Shown: positions 26,179 to 34,928 of the stretch, one piece after another
Numbering within the stretch: the first letter of the stretch is position 1
Layout: each line of letters begins with the position of its first letter
Origin: Hamadaea sp.
Lineage (GTDB): Bacteria; Actinomycetota; Actinomycetes; Mycobacteriales; Micromonosporaceae
DNA: 64,000 nt
Direction: 5' to 3'
Assembly: GCF_013362815.1 (NCBI RefSeq)
Contig: NZ_JABFVK010000013.1
Coordinates: 434,001-498,000 of the forward strand
Made by a program: the position numbers and the translations under genes
Notes under the pieces: model-generated
What the model saw: the letters and a program-made list of their open reading frames with translations, nothing else
The model's database searches: none
Told to the model about the DNA's origin: nothing

Positions 26179-26646
26179 ATGAACTTCCGCATCGTCGTCG
26201 GCGTCGACGGCTCCGAAGCCGGCCGCCGCGCGCTGCGCTGGGCCGCGACTGAGGCCGAGGCCCGGGGCGGCACGGTCCAGGCCATCACCGTCTGGAACTG
26301 GGACGGCACGGGCTCCTTCGCTCCCATGGCCACATCCCCGGCCGAGGAACGCGATCGCGCGCAGGCGGTGCTCGCGCGCGAGATCGATCCCGTCGTCACC
26401 GACTTCCCCACCGTGACCATCGCGGCCGACATCATCGAGGGCCACCCCGCTCGTGAACTGACCCGGGCCGCGCGCGACGCCGACCTGCTCGCGCTGGGCA
26501 GCCACGGGCACAGCCGGTTGCACCAGGCCGTCCTCGGCTCGATCAGCGACGAGTGCGTACGCGTGGCGACCTGCCCCGTCGTGGTGCTCCCCGCGCCGCG
26601 GACACAGCCGATCGCACCCGCCGAAGCCCTCGCCCCCACCAAGTGA
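26179..26646 (+). CDS. Universal stress protein (single UspA domain)
   Basis: A 155-aa ATP-binding UspA protein: IVVGVDGSEAGRRALRWA at the N-terminus and LGSHGHSRLHQAVLGSIS as the G-x2-G-x9-G-S loop. AAGGAGG lies 5 bp before ATG 26179. Last gene of the SQR operon before a stem-loop. Usp proteins are typical of hypoxia regulons. Confidence 0.93.
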   Translation: MNFRIVVGVDGSEAGRRALRWAATEAEARGGTVQAITVWNWDGTGSFAPMATSPAEERDRAQAVLAREIDPVVTDFPTVTIAADIIEGHPARELTRAARDADLLALGSHGHSRLHQAVLGSISDECVRVATCPVVVLPAPRTQPIAPAEALAPTK

Positions 26647-26650
26647 GAAC

Positions 26651-26681
26651 CGAGCCGGCCGGCCTGTGGGCCGCCGGCTCG
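26651..26681 (+). terminator. Stem-loop after the SQR/TusE/DsrE2/Usp operon
   Basis: A 13-bp stem with one bulged C (26660) and loop TGTG, no T-tract. It probably ends most transcripts before the CBS gene 37 bp further on. Confidence 0.7.
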
Positions 26682-26717
26682 GCCGTCCGCTAGAACAAAG
26701 CGCAGGAGAGTGACGTC

Positions 26718-27149
26718 ATGAAGACCACTGTCGCCCGGCGTACTCGGCTGACAGACCAGCGAGTCGCCTCGATCATGTCTCGCCCGGCCGTCGCCGTCCG
26801 GCAGTACGCGACGCTGAGTGATGCCCTCACCGCGTTCGCCGTCTCCGGCCTTCGCCACCTCGTCGTAGTAGACGCGGAGGGACGCTGTCTGGGATTGCTC
26901 AGCGACCGGCTGGTCGCCGGCGCGTGGGCGGCGAATCCGACGTGCTTCGACGAGGTACGCGTCACCGAGTTGCTGACGGTCGATCAGCCGCTGATCCTCT
27001 CGACGGGGACGATCGGCCAGGCAGCCCAGGAAATGCATCGGCTCGGCACCGACGCCGTGGTGCTCGTCGACGCCGTCGCCGAGCCGGTGGGCGTACTCAC
27101 TGCCGCCGACCTCATCGCGTTACTGGCCAAGCCAGACCACCAGGACTGA
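26718..27149 (+). CDS. Tandem CBS-domain protein
   Basis: A 143-aa protein made of two CBS motifs (VASIMSRPAVAVRQYATLSDA and VTELLTVDQPLILSTGTIGQA). Such pairs bind adenosyl ligands (AMP, ATP, NAD, SAM) and report energy state; stand-alone CBS proteins such as Mycobacterium hrp1 belong to the DosR regulon. It lies behind the terminator of the SQR operon and converges on the MarR gene. Confidence 0.88.
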   Translation: MKTTVARRTRLTDQRVASIMSRPAVAVRQYATLSDALTAFAVSGLRHLVVVDAEGRCLGLLSDRLVAGAWAANPTCFDEVRVTELLTVDQPLILSTGTIGQAAQEMHRLGTDAVVLVDAVAEPVGVLTAADLIALLAKPDHQD

Positions 27150-27162
27150 TCGGTTCCCATCA

Positions 27163-27702
27163 TCACGCCGCCTTCTGATCGCTGTGGGTGCGGGTGAGGT
27201 CGGTTGAGCGTTGCCACTGGTTCCACCACATCGGATCGGGTAGTTCTCCCGCGATGGTGGCCAGCCGTTCCGCTGTGGCGGCGAACGTTTCGGCGTCCGG
27301 CACGCCGGTTGCGGCCACGAGGTCGGACAGCAGTTGCCGGCGCAACGTCATTGCCTGCCCGACGAGGTCCTTGCCCGCGTCGGTGAGCGCCACCCAGACC
27401 ACGCGCCGGTCGGTGTCGTCGGGCTGGCGGCGGACCAGGCCGCGTGCCACGAGCCGGTCGCACATCCGGCTGACGGTCGAGGGCCGCACGCTGACCTCGC
27501 GGGCCAGGTCGGCGGTGCGCTGCGGGCCTTGCGATGCCAGCACGATCAGCGTGCGGTACTGGGTCAGCGTGACGTCGGTGCCGAGCTCGTTGAGGGACCG
27601 CACGGTGAGTGCGACCATCGCGCGGCTCAGCGCCATCAGAGCGTCGACGGCCGGTTGCGGTGGGGTGCTGGCGCGACGACCGCGCGACGAGTAACGTGCC
27701 AC
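27163..27702 (-). CDS. MarR family transcriptional regulator
   Basis: A 179-aa winged-helix regulator: TADLAREVSVRPSTVSRMCDRL is the recognition region and RRQPDDTDRRVVWVALT the wing. GTG 27702 begins just after the operator, and the in-frame extension upstream is in the neighbouring promoter. It is divergent from the ABC exporter at 27791-29507, which it likely represses, with export of its ligand as the usual logic. Confidence 0.86.
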   Translation of the reverse strand: MARYSSRGRRASTPPQPAVDALMALSRAMVALTVRSLNELGTDVTLTQYRTLIVLASQGPQRTADLAREVSVRPSTVSRMCDRLVARGLVRRQPDDTDRRVVWVALTDAGKDLVGQAMTLRRQLLSDLVAATGVPDAETFAATAERLATIAGELPDPMWWNQWQRSTDLTRTHSDQKAA

Positions 27703-27711
27703 CTGGTAATA

Positions 27712-27727
27712 GTTGCATACTAGCAAC
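27712..27727. promoter_or_regulatory. MarR-type operator GTTGCATACTAGCAAC
   Basis: Five-base arms GTTGC/GCAAC around six AT-rich bases, between the divergent MarR and ABC genes. The TTGC-6nt-GCAA form is a common MarR-family site. Confidence 0.7.
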
Positions 27728-27790
27728 GATTCGGCTACCGGTGTCGGCGGTTTCTGCGCCGAGGCCGCGGGAGCGCTGATGGAGGTGACC

Positions 27791-28699
27791 ATGCAGCAGA
27801 CGCCGATTCGGCTGCGCGGGCTGACGAAGCGGTTCGGCTCGCTGACCGCGGTCGACAACGTCGACCTCGACGTGCCCGCCGGGGCGATCATGGGATTCCT
27901 CGGGCCCAACGGCGCGGGTAAGACCACGACCATGCGGCTGCTCATCGGCGCGCTGCGCCCCACGTCGGGCACGGCGCAGGTACTCGGAGCCGACCTGGCC
28001 GCCGACGTCACGTCCCGTCGCCGGGTCGGCTACCTGCCCGGTGACCTGCGGGTCGACCCGAAGCTGACCGGGATGCAACTGTTCGCCTGGTACGGCAAGC
28101 TCCGCGGCGGGCTCGACACCCGGCGGGTCGTCGACCTGATCGAACGACTCGACCTGGACCCTGACCGGCCGTTCGGCACCCTGTCGAAGGGCAACCGGCA
28201 GAAGGTCGGCATCATCCAAGCTTTGCAGCACGACCCGGACGTGCTGATCCTCGACGAACCCACCACCGGCCTGGATCCGCTCGCACAGCGGGAATTCCTC
28301 ACCCTCCTCCGTGAGGCGGCCGCCCGTGGGACGGCGGTGCTGTTCTCCTCGCATGTGCTGCCGGAGGTCGAACGCATCGCCGACACGGTGGCCATCATCC
28401 GCGCCGGCCAGATCGTGACCCGGTCCACCATCGACGAACTACTCGACCGGGCTCGTCGCCGCCTGGAACTGCGCTTCGCCGAGCCGATCGCTGCGGGCGT
28501 CTTCGACGGCGTACCCGGTGTCGTCGACGTGCAGATCGACGACCACACCGCCACGCTGACTGTCGAAGGCGCAGTCGGCCCGGCCCTGCACGCGGCCACC
28601 AGCCACGCTCTGCTCGTGCGCATCAATCCGGCCGGCGACGACCTGGAAGACCTGTTCGTCTCCCTCTACGGCACACCCACCCCGACCCAGGAGCGGTGA
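27791..28699 (+). CDS. ABC exporter ATP-binding protein (ABC-2 type)
   Basis: A 302-aa ATPase: Walker A GPNGAGKTTT, signature-like LSKGNRQKVG, Walker B VLILDEPTTGLDP and the H-loop SSHVLPEVE. The C-terminal extension resembles daunorubicin/nodulation-type exporters. GGAGGTGACC precedes ATG 27791. It pairs with the permease 5 bp downstream and probably exports a toxic or signalling compound sensed by the MarR protein. Confidence 0.93.
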   Translation: MQQTPIRLRGLTKRFGSLTAVDNVDLDVPAGAIMGFLGPNGAGKTTTMRLLIGALRPTSGTAQVLGADLAADVTSRRRVGYLPGDLRVDPKLTGMQLFAWYGKLRGGLDTRRVVDLIERLDLDPDRPFGTLSKGNRQKVGIIQALQHDPDVLILDEPTTGLDPLAQREFLTLLREAAARGTAVLFSSHVLPEVERIADTVAIIRAGQIVTRSTIDELLDRARRRLELRFAEPIAAGVFDGVPGVVDVQIDDHTATLTVEGAVGPALHAATSHALLVRINPAGDDLEDLFVSLYGTPTPTQER

Positions 28700-28703
28700 A
28701 GAC

Positions 28704-29507
28704 ATGCTCAGCGTCTGGATCCACATGCTGCGCCGGCGCACCACCGCCGCCATCTGGTGGGCGGTGAGCCTGGCAGCCCTTGGCGCGCTGTTGGCCGTCG
28801 CCTATCCCACCGTGCGCGGCAACAGCGAACTGGACAAGACCTTCGCCGACCTGCCGCCGTCGGTGGCCGCCTTGCTCGGCCTGTCCGACGGAAACCTGCT
28901 CACCTCACCGGCCGGCTATCTGGACAGCCAGTTCTACGCCAACATCCTGCCGCTGACCCTGCTCATCTTCGCCGTCGGCGCGGCGGCGTGGACGATCGCC
29001 GGCGACGAGGCCGGCGGCACCCTCGAACTGCTCACCACCAATCCGATCAGCCGCACCCGCATCGCCGTGGCCCGCTACGGCGCGCTGCTCACCCTCCTGA
29101 CCGTCCTCGCCGTGGTCTGCTGGGCCGCGGTCGCCGCACTCGCCCCGTCCACCGGACTGACCGCCGGACTCGGCATCGTCCGGCTCGCCGCGGCGACACT
29201 TGCCTGCGCCCTGCTCGCGCTCGTGTTCGCCACTATCGCGTACGCCGTCGGCGCGGCCACCGGCAGCAAACCCGCCGCCACTGCGGTGGCCGCCGGGCTG
29301 GCCGTCGCCGGCTACGTCGCAGAAGGACTGTCCCACCAGGTCACCGCCCTGCGCGCGGTGAGATACGCCAACCCGTGGCACTGGCTGCTCGACGCCGACC
29401 CGCTGCGCAACGGCCTGACCTGGCAATCCACCGTACTACCGGTCGCGGTCAGCGCCATCCTGGTGATCGTGGGCCTGGCTGTGTTCCGCCGACGCGACCT
29501 TCGCTGA
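28704..29507 (+). CDS. ABC-2 type exporter permease
   Basis: A 267-aa membrane protein with about six hydrophobic helices; TIAGDEAGGTLELLTTNPISR is the typical coupling-helix segment of this permease group. It forms the transport unit with the upstream ATPase. Confidence 0.87.
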   Translation: MLSVWIHMLRRRTTAAIWWAVSLAALGALLAVAYPTVRGNSELDKTFADLPPSVAALLGLSDGNLLTSPAGYLDSQFYANILPLTLLIFAVGAAAWTIAGDEAGGTLELLTTNPISRTRIAVARYGALLTLLTVLAVVCWAAVAALAPSTGLTAGLGIVRLAAATLACALLALVFATIAYAVGAATGSKPAATAVAAGLAVAGYVAEGLSHQVTALRAVRYANPWHWLLDADPLRNGLTWQSTVLPVAVSAILVIVGLAVFRRRDLR

Positions 29508-29528
29508 CACCAAACGCACCGGTAACCG

Positions 29529-29547
29529 GGCAGCCGAAAGTGCTGCC
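29529..29547. terminator. Weak stem-loop after ABC exporter genes
   Basis: A 6-bp stem GGCAGC/GCTGCC with a 7-nt loop, in the 149-bp gap between convergent genes. No T-tract; modest support. Confidence 0.4.
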
Positions 29548-29656
29548 GCGCATTCTCCCGGGTGCACAGGTTGTGTAGATGGTCGCCTCTGCTTCTCCAG
29601 GTCGAAGCCCGGCTGACTTCGCCGGCCCGGCTTTGCCGACCTTCGGAAACGTCGTC

Positions 29657-30628
29657 TCATGCGGCCAACAACAGCGGCAGCGTGACCAGGTAGACGACCA
29701 GCAGCACTGCGCCTTCGGTACGCGTGAGCCGCAGCCGGCGAGCCAGCAGCGCCCACGCCAGGAGCGTCGCGCCGAGCATCGCCGCCACCAGCACGATCGA
29801 CGCCCGCGCGGTATGCGTACCCGCCGCGACGCCGATCAGCGCACCTCCGGCGAGGCTGTTGAACAGGTTGCTGCCGAACAGGTTGCCTACCACGAGTTCG
29901 GTCTCGCCGCGTCGTTGTGCTTGGACGGTGGTGACGAGCTCGGGCAGCGACGTGCCGAGCGCCACCAAGGTGAAGCCGATGATGATCTGAGGTACGCCGA
30001 GATCTTCGGCGATCGCCGAGGCGTTGGCGACCAGCAACTGGGCACCGCCGAGCACTCCGGCCAGGCCGAGCACGGTCCGCACGGGTTCGAGCCACGGCCT
30101 GGTCTGGCGGGCGGGTGGGGCGACGACCGCGCCGCCTTCGGCAGTGAAGTCGGCGACGTCGGCGGCCAATCGCTGGTTGCCCATGGAACGGGCCCATCGG
30201 AGAAGCATCACCAACGCGGCGGCGAGGCCTGCGGCGAGCACGGCACCCGTGATCGGTGACAAGCCGATGGTGGCCAGGACAGCGAACGCGAGCACGGAAG
30301 CGACGGCGAGTGGGACCTCACGCCGAATGACGGTGGAACCGACGGCGAACGGGGTGACAAGCGCGGCGACGCCCAGGATCAGGGTCAGGTTGAGGATGTT
30401 CGACCCGACGATGTTGCCGACGGCGATGCCGGTGTCGCCGCGTCCGGCGGCCAGGGCCGAGACGAGGAACTCCGGGGCGCTGGTGCCGAGACCGATGACG
30501 ACGACGCCGACCACGACTGGACTGACGTGCAGGCGTTCGGCCAGCCGGGACGAACCGAGGACGAGGTGGTCGGCTGCCACTGTCAGCAGGCCGAGTCCGG
30601 CGAGGGCGAGCAGGATCTGCACGAGCAT
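29657..30628 (-). CDS. Calcium/sodium antiporter (CaCA family)
   Basis: A 323-aa membrane protein with two inverted alpha repeats: GLGTSAPEFLVSALAA with GNIVGSNILNLTLILG, and ALGTSLPELVTTVQA with GNLFGSNLFNSLAG. The acidic residues in the two GTS(A/L)PE motifs coordinate cations. It belongs to a leftward group with the ArsB/NhaD-like permease and a CBS protein, suggesting ion homeostasis. Confidence 0.93.
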   Translation of the reverse strand: MLVQILLALAGLGLLTVAADHLVLGSSRLAERLHVSPVVVGVVVIGLGTSAPEFLVSALAAGRGDTGIAVGNIVGSNILNLTLILGVAALVTPFAVGSTVIRREVPLAVASVLAFAVLATIGLSPITGAVLAAGLAAALVMLLRWARSMGNQRLAADVADFTAEGGAVVAPPARQTRPWLEPVRTVLGLAGVLGGAQLLVANASAIAEDLGVPQIIIGFTLVALGTSLPELVTTVQAQRRGETELVVGNLFGSNLFNSLAGGALIGVAAGTHTARASIVLVAAMLGATLLAWALLARRLRLTRTEGAVLLVVYLVTLPLLLAA

Positions 30629-30679
30629 GTCGGGCCTCCAGGAGGGGAGCCGGGCCGCCGGAACGGCCGGGCCTGGTGG

Positions 30680-31966
30680 TCAGAAGAAGCGCAGGTACAG
30701 GTAGGGCACGCAGATCGCGACCGTGATGACGGTGACGATCAGCCCGTACTTGGTGAACTGCCAGAACGAGATCGGTTTGCCCGAGCGTTCGGCGATGCCG
30801 AGCATGACGACGTTGGCCGACGCACCGATGGCCGTCGCGTTTCCACCGAGGTCCGCGCCCAAGGCGAGCGCCCACCACAAGACGTTGCCTCTCGGGCTGC
30901 CGTCGGCGTGCACGAGGTCGGCGACGATCGGGCTCATCGTGGCAACATAGGGAATGTTGTCGATGATCGCCGAGAGCGCCGCCGAAGCCCACAGTAGGAG
31001 CATGGTCGCTCCCCACAGCCGGCCCTCGACCGCTTCGGTAGCGGCGTGCGAGACGGTGTCGATGACCCCGGTGTTGACCAGCGCACCCACCATGACGAAC
31101 AGTCCGGCGAAGAAGATCAGCGTATGCCACTCGACGTCGCGGGCGACCTCGTCGGGGTCCAACCGCGATGCGGCGAGCAGAATCAGCCCGCCGACGATCG
31201 CGACCACCGAAGGTTCGAGGTGCACCACCGAGTGAAGCAGGAAAGCGGTCAGCACGATGGCCAGCACGGCCAGGCTCACGGTCAGCAGACGCGGATCCCG
31301 GATCGCCTCCCGTTCGCGCATCGCCATCACGGACGCGACGCGGCTGCTGTCGGCCCGGAACGCGTCGCGGAACAGCCACCGGCACAGGACGAGGAACACC
31401 ACCAGCAGGATCAGGACGATCGGCGCCAGCACCGACAGGAAGTCATTGAACGTCAGCCCGGATCGGCTGGCGATGATGATGTTCGGGGGGTCGCCGATCA
31501 GGGTCGCCGTGCCGCCGATGTTCGACGCCATGACTTCGGCGATCAGGAACGGCGCGGCGGGCAAGCCGAGCCGGTCGCACACGAACAGCGTCACCGGGGC
31601 CACGAGCAGAATCGTGGTCACGTTGTCCAGGCCCGCCGAAGCGATGCCGGTGATCAGCACCAAGATGACCATCACCGGGTACGGCCGGCCGCGAGCGCGT
31701 TTGACCGCCCAGATGGCCAAGTACTCGAACAGGCCGGTGCGGCGCAGCACGGCCACGATCAGCATCATGCCGACCAAGAGGAAGATCACGTTCCAGTCGA
31801 TGCCGGACTCGGGGGAGAAGAACGCCTCCTCGGCGTTCGTGGCCCCGATGAGCAGCATCGCGATGGCCCCGCCGAGCGCGGCGGCGACCCGGTGGACCCA
31901 TTCGGTGGCGATCAGGACATACGCTGCGGCGAAGACGGCCACCGCCAGCCAGGCCTGAACGCTCAT
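30680..31966 (-). CDS. ArsB/NhaD-type ion permease (IT superfamily)
   Basis: A 428-aa protein with about 11-12 transmembrane segments: GIDWNVIFLLVGMM, SAGLDNVTTILLVAPV and SNIGGTATLIGDPPNIII are signatures of the ArsB/NhaD/P-protein group. Substrate (arsenite, Na+/H+ or anions) is not decided by sequence; no ars genes are nearby. Its ATG overlaps the stop of the CBS gene. Confidence 0.84.
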   Translation of the reverse strand: MSVQAWLAVAVFAAAYVLIATEWVHRVAAALGGAIAMLLIGATNAEEAFFSPESGIDWNVIFLLVGMMLIVAVLRRTGLFEYLAIWAVKRARGRPYPVMVILVLITGIASAGLDNVTTILLVAPVTLFVCDRLGLPAAPFLIAEVMASNIGGTATLIGDPPNIIIASRSGLTFNDFLSVLAPIVLILLVVFLVLCRWLFRDAFRADSSRVASVMAMREREAIRDPRLLTVSLAVLAIVLTAFLLHSVVHLEPSVVAIVGGLILLAASRLDPDEVARDVEWHTLIFFAGLFVMVGALVNTGVIDTVSHAATEAVEGRLWGATMLLLWASAALSAIIDNIPYVATMSPIVADLVHADGSPRGNVLWWALALGADLGGNATAIGASANVVMLGIAERSGKPISFWQFTKYGLIVTVITVAICVPYLYLRFF

Positions 31967-32415
31967 GCGGGCAGCACCCGGTCCAGCAGCGCGTGCAGGG
32001 TGACCGCGCCCAGCAGTTCGCCGTCCACGACCGCCACCAAGGGGCTGCGCGTACGGGCCATCAGGGCGGCGATCTCCAATGCGGTCGCCTGCGGGCGTAC
32101 CACCGGCAGCTCGTGCGGCTGGGGCGGCAGCAACTCCCGCACGGTGCGCTCGCCGAGCTCACGGATGAACACGTCGGCCGCCGCCTCGTCAACCATGCGC
32201 GCCAGCGGGGGATCGTCCTGACAGTAGGACGGCACCGCCATTCGGAGCACCTGCGTACCGGGTAAGACGGCGAACGGCTTGCCCTTGTCGTCGAGGACTA
32301 TGAGTCCGGGCAGATCGGCGTCAGCCAACGTCCGGGCGGCTTCGATCGCCGGAGTCGAGAGAGTGACCGTCGGGTACGGCTGAACGAGGTCGGCTGCGCG
32401 CACGGGAATCTCCAA
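31963..32415 (-). CDS. CBS-domain protein coupled to ion permease
   Basis: A 150-aa protein with two CBS modules (PTVTLSTPAIEAARTLADADL and LPVVRPQATALEIAALMARTR). The 4-bp overlap with the ArsB/NhaD-like gene suggests that it is a nucleotide-sensing regulatory subunit for that transporter. Confidence 0.82.
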   Translation of the reverse strand: MEIPVRAADLVQPYPTVTLSTPAIEAARTLADADLPGLIVLDDKGKPFAVLPGTQVLRMAVPSYCQDDPPLARMVDEAAADVFIRELGERTVRELLPPQPHELPVVRPQATALEIAALMARTRSPLVAVVDGELLGAVTLHALLDRVLPA

Positions 32416-32547
32416 GGGTCGGCGAACACTGTGCCGACCAGACTTCCCGGCGCTCCGGTGATCATCCTATCGGTTGCGTGACGCGTATGCGACTTGCCGT
32501 GTTCGTGGCGCGAGATCTTACCGACCGATTACCTGGGCAATACCGAC

Positions 32548-32562
32548 CTATTGCGCAAATAG
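32548..32562. promoter_or_regulatory. AT-rich dyad in divergent promoter region
   Basis: CTATTGCGCAAATAG contains the perfect palindrome TTGCGCAA with near-symmetric flanks. It sits in the 208-bp region between the divergent CBS/permease operon and the propeller gene. It could be an operator; nothing else is recognisable in this gap. Confidence 0.3.
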
Positions 32563-32623
32563 CCGAGGACGGTCGGCGGCCGGAACATGAACGTAAGCGG
32601 TCTTCTCGTGGTTGGAGGAAACC

Positions 32624-33688
32624 ATGCGTCTACTCGATCCGCTCAACAGCCTGGCTCCCGCCGCCGTCGCCACCGGCGGTCCCGGATCACGCCGCATCGA
32701 CTTGTTCTTCACCGTCCCCGAACTCGCCCAGCTGGGTCGGCCCAACCTCTGGCATCGCTGGTGGATCGAGGGCAGCGGCTGGCACCCGTCCGGCGGGTGG
32801 CGGCAACGCGGTGGCCTCTGGGCGTCGGCCGTCAGCGCGACGGCGTACACCGGCGGCCGGATCGACCTGTTCGGCCTCGGTCGCAGCCACCGGCTGTATC
32901 AGGCCGTCGGCAGCGGAGACCTCGACGCCCGAGGCGAATGGCCACGTACCAATCACGGCCGGCCCGGCGACCGGGACATCATCTCTGCGCCCGCTGCGCT
33001 CGCCAGCGGTCCCGGCAGAACAATCGTCGCCCTGCGTACCGTCCGGGTTGTCGAGGACGGTCCCGACGTCCGCGGTGTGTGGTTCCGGGTGCTCGACGTG
33101 CCGATCGAATCCATCCCGACCACGTCCGATCCCTGGCGGTGGCGCCGGCAGCTCGCGCCCGGCTGGCCGGCGAGCCGCGCCTCGCTGCGAGCCGCGCCCG
33201 GGCTCGCCTCGCGCGCACCGGGGTCGCTCGACCTGTTCGGGTTGACCCAGGGCTACGGGCTGCAGCGCACCTGGATCGGCGGCGACCAGGCCCACGCCTG
33301 GGAGACCTTCGACGAGCCCGGCGAAGGCTTCCTCACGAGTACGCCGTCGGTCGCTGTGTGGCAGAACCACGAACGGCCGGAGCTCAGTGCGATGCATGTC
33401 GCCTGCTGCTATGGGCCGTTCGGCCCGCTACCGGGAGCCGTGGCGATGAAGAGCTGGCTGGGCCGTCATTGGAACAAGCAGCACCTCATCTACGTCGACG
33501 GCAGCACCGACGGCCGTGGCGTCGCCGGGCCACCGGTGCTGGTGTCCTGGGGCAAGCCGCGTCTTGACGTGTTCTTCCTTTCGCAGGCCAACCTCGTGGG
33601 TGCCGGCCTGGGCATCACGCACGGTGTCAGCGAGGACGGCCATAGCTGGGACTTCAGCGAGATCCTGCCGGTTCCCGATCTGGTTTGA
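32624..33688 (+). CDS. Predicted PLL/DUF346-like beta-propeller protein
   Basis: A 354-aa protein of repeated blades: RRIDLFFTVPE, GRIDLFGLGRSHRLYQ, GSLDLFGLTQGYGLQRTWIGG and PRLDVFFLSQANLVG, each followed by a Trp-rich strand such as WHRWWIEGSGWHPSGGW. The pattern R-x-D-L/V-F-x3-x-L-y-W resembles fucose-binding PLL-type propellers. There is no signal peptide, so it is predicted cytoplasmic or non-classically exported. GGAGG precedes ATG 32624. Function unknown. Confidence 0.65.
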   Translation: MRLLDPLNSLAPAAVATGGPGSRRIDLFFTVPELAQLGRPNLWHRWWIEGSGWHPSGGWRQRGGLWASAVSATAYTGGRIDLFGLGRSHRLYQAVGSGDLDARGEWPRTNHGRPGDRDIISAPAALASGPGRTIVALRTVRVVEDGPDVRGVWFRVLDVPIESIPTTSDPWRWRRQLAPGWPASRASLRAAPGLASRAPGSLDLFGLTQGYGLQRTWIGGDQAHAWETFDEPGEGFLTSTPSVAVWQNHERPELSAMHVACCYGPFGPLPGAVAMKSWLGRHWNKQHLIYVDGSTDGRGVAGPPVLVSWGKPRLDVFFLSQANLVGAGLGITHGVSEDGHSWDFSEILPVPDLV

Positions 33689-33736
33689 CACCGCCCGGGG
33701 CGTTACGAGCAGCTCCGTGGATCTACGCTCGTCATC

Positions 33737-34855
33737 ATGTCGACAGTGCTCATCAGCGGCGCTGGCGTGGCCGGGCCGACCCTCGCGTACTGGTTGGCCC
33801 GCGCCGGATGGCGTCCGACGGTGGTCGAGCGCGCGGCCGGCCAGCGCTCCAGCGGCAGCCCGGTCGACGTGCGAGGCCCGGCTCTTCCGGTGGTCGAGGC
33901 GATGGGTGTGGTCGACGAGCTGCGCGCTTCGGCCACCCAGGCGACCGGCATACGGTTCGTCGATTCGGCGGGCCGGCTGAGCCGCCCCAGGTCGATGCCG
34001 GTCAGCCGCAGTGCAGCCGGTACGCGCGAGATGGAGGTGCCGCGTACAGATCTGGCTCGGATCCTGTGCGCGGCGGTTCGTGACGACGCGGAATTCGTCT
34101 ACGACGACACGATCACCCGTCTCGATCAGGACGACAGCGGAGTGGACGTCTGCTTCGAACGTGGTCCGGCACGACGATTCGATCTCGTCGTCGGTGCGGA
34201 CGGACTGCATTCGACGACGCGGCGGCTCGCCTTCGGTCCCGAGCACGACTTCGTCTGTCACCTCGGCATCTACATCGCGACCACACCGCTCGGCGAGGCG
34301 CCCGAGTATCCGCACGACGTGCTGTTGCACAACACACCCGGACGGCTCGTGGCGATGCATCCGGTACGCGGTGAGGCGGGGGTCGCGTTCATCTTCCGTC
34401 GCCCGGCGGTGCCGGGATTCGACCATCGTGACACCGCCCAACATCGCCGGATTCTCGCCGAGGCGTACGCCGGACAGGCCGGCTGGCGAGTGCCCGAGCT
34501 GCTGAGCCGGGCGCTCGACGCCGATGACCTCTACTTCGACGCGGTCAGCAAGGTCGCTCTCCCGTCGTGGTCAGCCGGGCGAGTCGTGCTCCTCGGTGAT
34601 GCGGCGGCGTCGGTGTCGCTGTTCGGTGACGGCTCGAGCCTCGCCATCGCGGGTGCTCGGGTGCTGGCCGATGCGATCGCCGACAGTGACCACGTCACGG
34701 CGTTCCGGCGCTACGAGACCGAGCACCGCCGTCATACCGCCGCCCGGGCCCGGGGAGCGGGGCTGGTGGCGGGCCTGTTGGTTCCCAAGACTCGCCTGGG
34801 CATCCTCGCGCGCAACGCGGCAGCCAGACTCCTCCCGCGAGCGACGGTTGCTTGA
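33737..34855 (+). CDS. FAD-dependent monooxygenase (PHBH/TetX-like)
   Basis: A 372-aa group A flavin monooxygenase: VLISGAGVAGPTLAYWLARAG (FAD), the middle DLVVGADGLHSTTRRL (DG motif) and GRVVLLGDAAASVSLFGDG (GD motif). Such enzymes hydroxylate aromatics or inactivate antibiotics of the tetracycline or rifamycin class. It stands alone, converging on the 2-hydroxyacid dehydrogenase; substrate unknown. Confidence 0.9.
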   Translation: MSTVLISGAGVAGPTLAYWLARAGWRPTVVERAAGQRSSGSPVDVRGPALPVVEAMGVVDELRASATQATGIRFVDSAGRLSRPRSMPVSRSAAGTREMEVPRTDLARILCAAVRDDAEFVYDDTITRLDQDDSGVDVCFERGPARRFDLVVGADGLHSTTRRLAFGPEHDFVCHLGIYIATTPLGEAPEYPHDVLLHNTPGRLVAMHPVRGEAGVAFIFRRPAVPGFDHRDTAQHRRILAEAYAGQAGWRVPELLSRALDADDLYFDAVSKVALPSWSAGRVVLLGDAAASVSLFGDGSSLAIAGARVLADAIADSDHVTAFRRYETEHRRHTAARARGAGLVAGLLVPKTRLGILARNAAARLLPRATVA

Positions 34856-34928
34856 TACGCGCGATTGGGCGTGCGGCGGCTGGAGCTGCGCAATGGCGTC
34901 GGGTGCTCAAGACCTGGCGGCGGCAGGT

